This document shows positions 1 to 4,527 of a stretch of DNA of 7,309 bases, one piece after another. The stretch covers positions 1,851 through 9,159 of the forward strand of contig MHEA01000007.1 of NCBI GenBank assembly GCA_001805085.1. Direction: 5' to 3'. Below the pieces are notes generated by a model. It was not told the DNA's origin and searched no databases. It saw only the letters and a list, made by a program, of their open reading frames with translations. This DNA is from Nitrospirae bacterium GWC2_57_9. Lineage in GTDB: Bacteria > Nitrospirota > UBA9217. The number at the start of each line of letters is the position of its first letter. Positions within the stretch are counted from its first letter, which is position 1. A program made the position numbers and the translations under genes.

Positions 1-723
1 TGGCTGAAACCCGAAAATTTCGTTATCTTCATCCAAAACCACGATCAGGTGGCCAATACCGCGAGGGGCGAACGCATCCACCGGATCGCCAGCCCCGGAC
101 GGTACCGGGCATTAACGGCGCTGATGCTGCTGATGCCGGGCACGCCCTTGCTCTTCCAGGGGCAGGAGTTCGCGGCCTCGAGCCCGTTCCTGTACTTCGC
201 GGACCATGTCCCGGAGGTCGCGGAGCTCGTCAGGCAGGGAAGGAAAACGTTCCTTGCGCAATTTCGGAGTCTGGCCGCTCCCGAGATGCAGGCCGTGCTC
301 GCCGACCCTACAGACCCCCGCACCTTCCAGCGGTCAAAGCTGGATTTTTCGGAACGGGAACAAAACAGCGAAGCACTGACGCTCCATAGCGACCTGCTGC
401 GCCTCCGCCGGGAAGACACGGTGTTCAGCGTACAGCGCTGCCGCTCCGTGGACGGCGCCGTGCTGGCTGCGGAAGCTTTTGTCCTGCGCTATTTTGAGGA
501 GAACGGCGACGACCGCCTGCTGGTGGTAAATTTCGGACGCGCCCTGGATCTCAGACCTGCGCCCGAACCGCTCCTGGCGCCGCCTCAGGACAAACAATGG
601 CGGATCCTCTGGTCCAGCGAGGAGGTCCGATACGGAGGATCGGGAACAGCGCCCGTGGAGGATGGGGGCAGGTGGCATATCCCGGCGCAGGCTGCCGTGG
701 CGTTGAGAGGAAAGAACATGTAG
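1..723 (+). CDS. treZ: Malto-oligosyltrehalose trehalohydrolase (TreZ), C-terminal part, 5' truncated by window
   Basis: The frame is open from base 1 and ends at TAG 721-723, giving the last 240 residues of a protein usually near 600 aa. TreZ (GH13) hydrolyses the alpha-1,4 bond next to the trehalose end of maltooligosyl-trehalose, releasing trehalose in the cytoplasm as the second step of the TreY/TreZ pathway. Visible residues 8-17 (VIFIQNHDQV) are GH13 conserved region IV, with the transition-state-stabilising Asp at visible residue 15 (bases 43-45). Next come a TPLLFQGQEF segment (48-57) and SPFLYFADH (61-69), both in the places expected for TreZ. A beta-rich C-terminal domain follows, with LLVVNFGRAL typical of the GH13 C-terminal sandwich. 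The GTG at 49 is internal and not a start. The catalytic nucleophile and acid lie upstream, outside the window. The next gene on this strand is a debranching enzyme, 199 bp downstream, which fits a glycogen-to-trehalose locus. Family assignment is strong; choosing TreZ over other GH13 members rests on the motifs after region IV. Confidence 0.93.
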   Translation, partial: WLKPENFVIFIQNHDQVANTARGERIHRIASPGRYRALTALMLLMPGTPLLFQGQEFAASSPFLYFADHVPEVAELVRQGRKTFLAQFRSLAAPEMQAVLADPTDPRTFQRSKLDFSEREQNSEALTLHSDLLRLRREDTVFSVQRCRSVDGAVLAAEAFVLRYFEENGDDRLLVVNFGRALDLRPAPEPLLAPPQDKQWRILWSSEEVRYGGSGTAPVEDGGRWHIPAQAAVALRGKNM

Positions 724-772
724 GTCTTATACGACCTGAAGGACATAATCCGGACAACCCGGAACCAAAACA

Positions 773-872
773 TTTTCACCACGAATATCGCCAAGTACAC
801 GAAGAAAGCCTGAAGTAATCTGTTCTGGGTTTTAAACTTCGTGAGCTTCGTGTGCTTCGTGGTAAATTTTTT
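773..872. repeat. Imperfect palindromic CACGAAG-type repeat, possible treZ terminator
   Basis: The left arm is 774-804 and the right arm 837-867, separated by about 32 nt. The reverse complement of the right arm matches the left arm at roughly 22 of 30 positions, best at the ends (ACCACGAA and CACGAAG). The right arm is made of three tandem 9-mers, CTTCGTGAG, CTTCGTGTG and CTTCGTGGT (837-863), followed by AAA and a six-T run (867-872). A stem of this kind followed by Ts could end treZ transcription. The left arm has decayed more, keeping only partial 9-mer units. Frames crossing such arrays give apparent HEAHEAHE or TKHTK peptides, and short frames of that kind occur here; I take them as spurious. 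I recognise the general CCACGAA/CACGAAG palindrome type from environmental bacterial genomes, but copy number in this genome cannot be judged from one window. Confidence 0.75.
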
Positions 873-922
873 CCCTGCTGGATAATTTTTGATAGTCAAC
901 GACCATACGAGAAAGGAAAGTC

Positions 923-3031
923 ATGACCTCACTCATGGAATCAATGGGCGCGCACCTGGTCAGGACGATCCCCTGGCCCGGCACCAGCCAGGCCGATGTA
1001 GAGCCGCTCATCACCCGGGAATGGCTGATCACGAACGGGCTGGGCGGTTATGCCTCGGGCACGGTCTCCGGCGTTATCACGCGGCGCTATCACGGCCTGC
1101 TGATCGCGGCGCTGCCCCCTCCGCTGGGCCGCACGCTCATGTTCAGCCATCTTTCGGAACAGCTCCGCCTGCCTGACCGGAGGACCTGGCGCCTGGCGGG
1201 CGAGGAGTTCGTGGGCGGGCTGCTCGACTTCGAAGGGACGCGGTTCCTGACGGAGTTCCGCCTCGAGACAGGGCTGCCTGTCTGGCGCTATGACGTGACC
1301 GGCTTCGTCATAGAAAAACGGGTGCTCATGCCGCACCTGCAGAACACCGTGCACATCACCTATTCGCTCGTCTCCGGCGACGGCACGCTCCGGCTGAAGC
1401 TGCGGCCGTCCCTGCATCTCCGCTCTCACGACGACCCCATCAACCGGCCGATCCAGGAGCCTTATGTGCTGACCGCCGTGGAGGACCGCATAGAGGTCTC
1501 GGCAGGCAGCGAGCTTCCCGCCCTGCGCATGTTCGTGCACGGTCAAAGAAAGGCCTTCACCGTCGAGGGCAAGATCATCAGCCAGCTCCATTACCGGAGC
1601 GAGCAGAGCCGCGGCTACGAGAGCAGCGGCCAGCTCTGGAGCCCCGGCTATTTCGCGGTCGATCTGGCCCGCGGAATGGACGCGACGCTTGTGGCGTCCA
1701 CGGAGCGCTGGGATACGATCCGGGACCTGGCGCCCGGGGACGGCCTGGCCGCGGAGCGCGAGCGGCGAACGAGGCTGCTGTTCGCGGCCCATGCCGACGC
1801 GCGCGAGGGCATGGCGGCCGAACTGGTGCTGGCCGCGGACCAGTTCATCATACGGCCGCGCGGGCGGGCCGAGGATGTACGGGCCCGCGCGGAAGGAGAC
1901 GAGATCCGGACGATCATCGCCGGCTATCACTGGTTCACGGACTGGGGCCGCGACACCATGATCGGGCTGGAAGGCCTGACGCTCACCACGGGCAGATATA
2001 CCGAGGCCGGCTACATCCTTCGCACCTTCTCGCACTATATCCATGACGGGCTGATCCCGAACCTGTTCCCGGAGCGGCAGCGCGGTGGGCTCTATCACAC
2101 GGCCGACGCGACGCTCTGGTTCTTTCACGCGCTTCACCGCTACCTGCTCGCCACCGACGACCGCGAGACGCTTCGCTTCATCCTGCCGAAGCTCGCGGAT
2201 ATCGTCGGGCATCATCTCCGGGGAACGCGCTTCGGCATCGGGGTGGACCCCGGGGACGGCCTTCTGCGGCAGGGCGAGGAAGGATACCAGCTTACCTGGA
2301 TGGACGCGAAAGTGGACAACTGGGTCGTTACGCCGCGGCGGGGAAAGGCGGGGGAGATCAACGCGCTCTGGCACAATGCGCTCAAACTGATGGAGGACTG
2401 GGTACGGCGGGAGCAGGGAGACGACGACGCCCGTCCCTATGCCGAGCATGCAGCAAAGGCCAGGGAAGCGTTCAACCGCCGGTTCTGGAACAGCGAACTG
2501 AACTACTGCTGGGACGTCGTGGACGGCGAGCAGGGTAACGATGGGGCCTGCAGGCCGAACCAGCTTCTCGCAATATCCCTCGATCACCCCGTGCTTGACC
2601 AGGACAGATGGGGGCCGGTCCTCGAAGTGGTCCGCGAGAAACTGCTGACGCCCGTGGGCCTGCGCTCCCTTGCGCCGGGCCATCCCGATTACAAACCCAA
2701 GTACTTCGGAGACCTCCGTTCGCGCGATGCGGCCTATCATCAGGGCACGGTCTGGGCCTGGCTGATCGGCCCCTTCGTCGATGCCTGGCTCAAGGTCCAC
2801 CCGGGCGACATGGGGAGTGCCCGGCGCTTCCTCGAAGGGTTCAACGCACACCTGAACGAAGCCTGCATAGGGTCCGTCAGCGAGGTCTTTGACTCGGAAT
2901 CGCCCTTCATGCCCCGGGGGTGTGTCGCACAGGCCTGGAGCGTCGCCGAGGTGCTGCGCTGCTGGGTGCGAACGGAGGAGAAGAGCGAAAGAAAAAGTGC
3001 GGAGTTCGGAGACTTGCACCCGCGATTATGA
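923..3031 (+). CDS. Glycogen debranching enzyme, archaeal/bacterial type (amylo-alpha-1,6-glucosidase, GDE_N + GDE_C)
   Basis: This is a complete 702-aa cytoplasmic enzyme expected to hydrolyse alpha-1,6-linked glucose at branch points of glycogen-like glucans. The N-terminal GDE_N region (about 30-285) opens with the family hallmark EWLITNGLGGYASGT (33-47) and TRRYHGLLIAA (53-63). The C-terminal (alpha/alpha)6 domain (about 300-680) holds WFTDWGRDTMIGLEGL (337-352), LTWMDAK (457-463), INALWHNALK (479-488), YHQGTVWAWLIGPFVDAW (605-622) and SEVFD (653-657). Asp344 of WGRD and Glu654 of SEVFD are plausible catalytic residues by analogy with GH133-type debranching enzymes; this is inference. Length is normal and all family blocks are present, so the gene looks intact. 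The ATG at 923 is chosen because AGGA (914-917) lies 5 nt upstream; the in-frame ATGs at 935 and 947 lack a better site. It follows treZ on the same strand, but a repeat with terminator-like structure lies between, so co-transcription is uncertain. Confidence 0.95.
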   Translation: MTSLMESMGAHLVRTIPWPGTSQADVEPLITREWLITNGLGGYASGTVSGVITRRYHGLLIAALPPPLGRTLMFSHLSEQLRLPDRRTWRLAGEEFVGGLLDFEGTRFLTEFRLETGLPVWRYDVTGFVIEKRVLMPHLQNTVHITYSLVSGDGTLRLKLRPSLHLRSHDDPINRPIQEPYVLTAVEDRIEVSAGSELPALRMFVHGQRKAFTVEGKIISQLHYRSEQSRGYESSGQLWSPGYFAVDLARGMDATLVASTERWDTIRDLAPGDGLAAERERRTRLLFAAHADAREGMAAELVLAADQFIIRPRGRAEDVRARAEGDEIRTIIAGYHWFTDWGRDTMIGLEGLTLTTGRYTEAGYILRTFSHYIHDGLIPNLFPERQRGGLYHTADATLWFFHALHRYLLATDDRETLRFILPKLADIVGHHLRGTRFGIGVDPGDGLLRQGEEGYQLTWMDAKVDNWVVTPRRGKAGEINALWHNALKLMEDWVRREQGDDDARPYAEHAAKAREAFNRRFWNSELNYCWDVVDGEQGNDGACRPNQLLAISLDHPVLDQDRWGPVLEVVREKLLTPVGLRSLAPGHPDYKPKYFGDLRSRDAAYHQGTVWAWLIGPFVDAWLKVHPGDMGSARRFLEGFNAHLNEACIGSVSEVFDSESPFMPRGCVAQAWSVAEVLRCWVRTEEKSERKSAEFGDLHPRL

Positions 3032-3146
3032 GGTGCTTGCCGCCGAATGCAGGGTGTGTGCGCACCGAGTGAGCAGGAGAATCAATGCATGAAAATTTTC
3101 CTCAACTGCGTACAGAGGGCATCCGGGAGAAACTGCTCCTGCGAGG
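3032..3146. other. Short convergent spacer, no gene
   Basis: This spacer lies between the 3' ends of the debranching enzyme (plus) and the DUF2442 gene (minus). It contains a perfect 10-bp palindrome, GAAAATTTTC, at 3091-3100, next to ATGCAT (3085-3090). A distant 7-bp inverted pair, GCAGGAG (3073-3079) and CTCCTGC (3136-3142), is also present. None of these has the compact stem plus T-run of a clear intrinsic terminator. Base composition shifts from GC-rich to A+T-richer across this spacer. Confidence 0.5.
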
Positions 3147-3467
3147 TCAACGTCGTTTTATAACTTTTGCAGGGCGATACTCCTTGGCCCTCTCTCTTGC
3201 CACAGGAACTGCTTTCGACCGTAATGGGTACTGATCGGGATGTTCCAGAACGTCGACCTCGAGATCCACATCCAGGTCCGGCCAATAGAGATGATAGCCA
3301 TGCAGCAGCTGAACATTCTGAATCGAGCCCAAGGGCTGCTCTTTAAAATAAGGATACTCCTCATAGGCGAGGAAATATTCCTTGTCGAGAACGAACAGCC
3401 AGATACCGTGTGGAGTACTGTTTTCAATGCTTACCGAAGTGCTTTTGCCACGCTTTAACGATCTCAT
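3147..3467 (-). CDS. DUF2442 domain protein
   Basis: This is a 106-aa soluble protein of unknown function. The central region carries the DUF2442 pattern: GIWLFVLDKEYFLAYEEYP (21-39), a short helix-like link, then HLYWPDLDVDLEVDVLEHP (59-77) and the terminal YPLRSK (80-85). A basic tail of about 20 residues (ends AKVIKRR) follows. The start at 3467 is the only ATG before the domain and has GAGG (3480-3477) 9 nt upstream. It lies inside the end of the upstream DUF4160 gene, overlapping it by 44 nt in another frame. Residues 1-12 fall in this overlap and do not look like part of the domain, so a later non-ATG start is possible. DUF2442 genes are often found next to DUF4160 genes and the pair is sometimes discussed as toxin-antitoxin-like; no activity is established. 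This gene looks intact although its partner is frameshifted. Domain call is good; function unknown. Confidence 0.85.
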   Translation of the reverse strand: MRSLKRGKSTSVSIENSTPHGIWLFVLDKEYFLAYEEYPYFKEQPLGSIQNVQLLHGYHLYWPDLDVDLEVDVLEHPDQYPLRSKAVPVARERAKEYRPAKVIKRR

Positions 3468-3667
3468 CCTTGTGATCCTCTACGATTCGCTGTATCTCAT
3501 TTAATTTCTTCTGATTTAAACCGTAATATACGGCCAGGGAAATGACCGGTTCGATCCAGAACTTTGCTTCCCCATCTTCGCCTGTCACGTGCACATGAAC
3601 CCGCCGCTCCTCATTGGATTAGAAAATAGAAACGATATCCTTTTTCCCTGAAGATCGTCGGACTCAT
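3424..3667 (-). pseudogene. DUF4160 domain protein gene with a net +1 frameshift
   Basis: Reading the minus strand from ATG 3667-3665 gives MSPTIFREKGYRFYFL, the characteristic start of DUF4160 proteins, but then IQ and a TGA at 3613-3611. Dropping one base near 3619 restores the family: SNEERRVHVHV, then DGEAKFWIEP, a helical region and KAWQKHFGKH, ending at TGA 3426-3424. The two pieces add to 80 residues, a normal DUF4160 length, so only one net extra base separates it from an intact gene. The conserved [FY]SNE...HVHV join falls exactly at the lesion (about 3616-3622). No Shine-Dalgarno is visible before 3667. A reinitiation at GTG 3594-3592 could still make the C-terminal part. The alternatives are a sequencing or assembly error, a true pseudogene, or, less likely, programmed frameshifting: CTA-A has no known slippery context. 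The 3' end overlaps the DUF2442 start by 44 nt, the usual tight coupling of this pair. Confidence 0.82.
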
Positions 3668-3673
3668 TGTGTA

Positions 3674-3702
3674 AATGTATTACAATTTTTTAGGTTTTGC
3701 AA
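3674..3702 (-). promoter_or_regulatory. Weak candidate sigma70-type promoter for the DUF4160-DUF2442 cassette
   Basis: On the minus strand TTGCAA (3702-3697) and TACATT (3679-3674) are separated by 17 nt in an A+T-rich stretch. The predicted start of transcription would fall at or very near the ATG at 3667, so the message would be leaderless or nearly so. That agrees with the lack of a Shine-Dalgarno for DUF4160. A+T-rich DNA gives such matches by chance, so this is only a candidate. Confidence 0.3.
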
Positions 3703-3816
3703 TGTATTTTGGATTCAGCAAGGCGTGTCTTCCGTGGAGTTTTTTTGAGATCCGTTTTATAACCGACCCAAGTATTACACCTCCCTCGCAGAAAGTAGCC
3801 GTCGCTTTCCATCAAG

Positions 3817-3845
3817 TTGCCCTTTCGCGCATCAGGTGCTATAGT
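3817..3845 (+). promoter_or_regulatory. Candidate sigma70 promoter for the DUF2231 gene
   Basis: TTGCCC (3817-3822) and TATAGT (3840-3845) are spaced by 17 nt, and the -10 is preceded by TGC, making an extended -10 (TGCTATAGT). Transcription would start near 3852, leaving a leader of about 36 nt that carries a strong Shine-Dalgarno (AAGGAGGTG, 3875-3883). The position just ahead of an orphan plus-strand gene supports it. Confidence 0.6.
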
Positions 3846-3887
3846 TGAAACAGAGATTGAGAGCATCCTGTTTAAAGGAGGTGCCTT

Positions 3888-4367
3888 ATGAAAGACAGGA
3901 TACGGTTCAAGAACCATCCGATCCATCCGATGCTGATCCCGCTTCCCATCGGGCTTTGGATCTTCTCCCTTGCCGCCGATATCATCTTCAGGGCGGGCGG
4001 GAACCCCAGTTGGTCGACGGTTGCCTACTATTCGATGGCCGGAGGCATTCTGGGAGCGATCCTGGCGGCGATCCCGGGCTTCCTTGATTACCTGGACATG
4101 GGGCCTTCCCGGGTCAAGCAGGTCGCGACGCAGCATATGCTCCTGAATGTGGGGGCGCTGGTGCTGTTCATCATTAATTTCATGATCCGGGGCGGAGGGG
4201 ACCCTACCGCGGTCACTCCCTTTGTCCTCTCGATCATCGGCGTGCTCGGCATCATCGCGTCCGGCTGGCTTGGCGGACACATGGTGTACGTGCACGGCAT
4301 GGCAGTGGATGAAACCGAGGTATGCGCGCCCGTTGAAGGCAGCCACGCTCACGCGGTAAAGCGGTAA
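3888..4367 (+). CDS. DUF2231 family integral membrane protein
   Basis: This is a 159-aa inner-membrane protein with about four hydrophobic helices at residues 14-34, 49-67, 82-100 and 111-127. Family hallmarks are NHPIHPMLIPLPIGLW (9-24) at the start of helix 1 and GWLGGHMVYVHG (126-137) at the end of helix 4. The conserved histidines (10, 13, 84, 131, 136) suggest metal or haem binding, but that is inference; the family has no assigned biochemical function. The short hydrophilic tail (about 140-159) is His-containing. ATG 3888 is supported by a near-ideal AAGGAGGTG Shine-Dalgarno with GGAGG 6 nt upstream. It appears to be a single-gene transcription unit, divergent from the DUF4160-DUF2442 cassette and convergent with the GH57 gene. 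Nothing links it to the glucan genes. Confidence 0.92.
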   Translation: MKDRIRFKNHPIHPMLIPLPIGLWIFSLAADIIFRAGGNPSWSTVAYYSMAGGILGAILAAIPGFLDYLDMGPSRVKQVATQHMLLNVGALVLFIINFMIRGGGDPTAVTPFVLSIIGVLGIIASGWLGGHMVYVHGMAVDETEVCAPVEGSHAHAVKR

Positions 4368-4370
4368 CGC

Positions 4371-4494
4371 AAAAAACCGACGAGAGGCGACGGGAATCGA
4401 CAGAAGAGCGACGAGAGTCGATAAGAGACAAAGCGATGGTTCATGGTTCTTTGTCGCTCTTCATCGCTTCAATGTGGCTTTTCGTCGCTTTTCA
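4371..4494. repeat. Interrupted palindrome between convergent genes, possible bidirectional terminator
   Basis: The left half (4371-4437) is purine-rich with repeated GCGAC/CGACGA units, and the right half (4449-4494) carries the complementary GTCGCTCTTC and TTCGTCGC units. Exact pairs include GAAGAGCGAC (4403-4412) with GTCGCTCTTC (4453-4462), and an inner GACAAAG (4427-4433) with CTTTGTC (4449-4455). These two share bases on the right side, so the stems are alternatives. GACGA (4379-4383) pairs with TCGTC (4482-4486). An A-run (4371-4376) follows the DUF2231 stop and T-runs sit on the right, consistent with termination in both directions. Stem boundaries are approximate. Confidence 0.6.
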
Positions 4495-4497
4495 GTC

Positions 4498-4527
4498 CGT
4501 AGTCCCTCACGCCGTAGTCCCTCACGC
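4498..4527. repeat. Perfect 15-bp tandem duplication over the GH57 stop codon
   Basis: CGTAGTCCCTCACGC occurs twice head to tail (4498-4512 and 4513-4527). On the minus strand each unit carries GCGTGAGGGACTACG; the second plus-strand copy contains the TGA that ends the GH57 gene. Because 15 bp is five codons, the other copy repeats an in-frame TGA, and a third in-frame TGA follows after GAC. The array adjoins the palindrome at 4371-4494. Confidence 0.9.

Noticed and set aside
722..763. Two small hairpins after the treZ stop (AGGTC/GACCT at 722-737 and TCCGG/CCGGA at 749-763)
   Set aside because: Each has only a 5-bp stem and no T-run, so they are not convincing terminators alone.
858..896. 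Possible promoter for the debranching enzyme gene (GATAAT at 881-886 or GATAGT at 891-896)
   Set aside because: No acceptable -35 lies 16-18 nt upstream of either hexamer, and the stretch overlaps the repeat's T-rich end.
585..1032. Short minus-strand frames with TKHTK or HEAHEAHE peptides across 773-872
   Set aside because: These peptides are translations of the 9-bp CTTCGTGNN repeat and run into the ends of treZ or the debranching gene.
941..3019. A 692-codon open frame antisense to the debranching enzyme
   Set aside because: It mirrors the strongly supported GDE gene in GC-rich DNA; its product is rich in Arg, Pro and Gly, has no recognisable domain, and the sense frame carries every family motif.
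3073..3142. Inverted pair GCAGGAG/CTCCTGC as a terminator for the debranching enzyme gene
   Set aside because: The loop would be about 56 nt, the stem only 7 bp, and no T-run follows.
3690..4352. A 220-codon minus-strand frame antisense to the DUF2231 gene
   Set aside because: The plus strand has a promoter, an AAGGAGGTG site and clear DUF2231 motifs; the antisense product is a low-information charged sequence.
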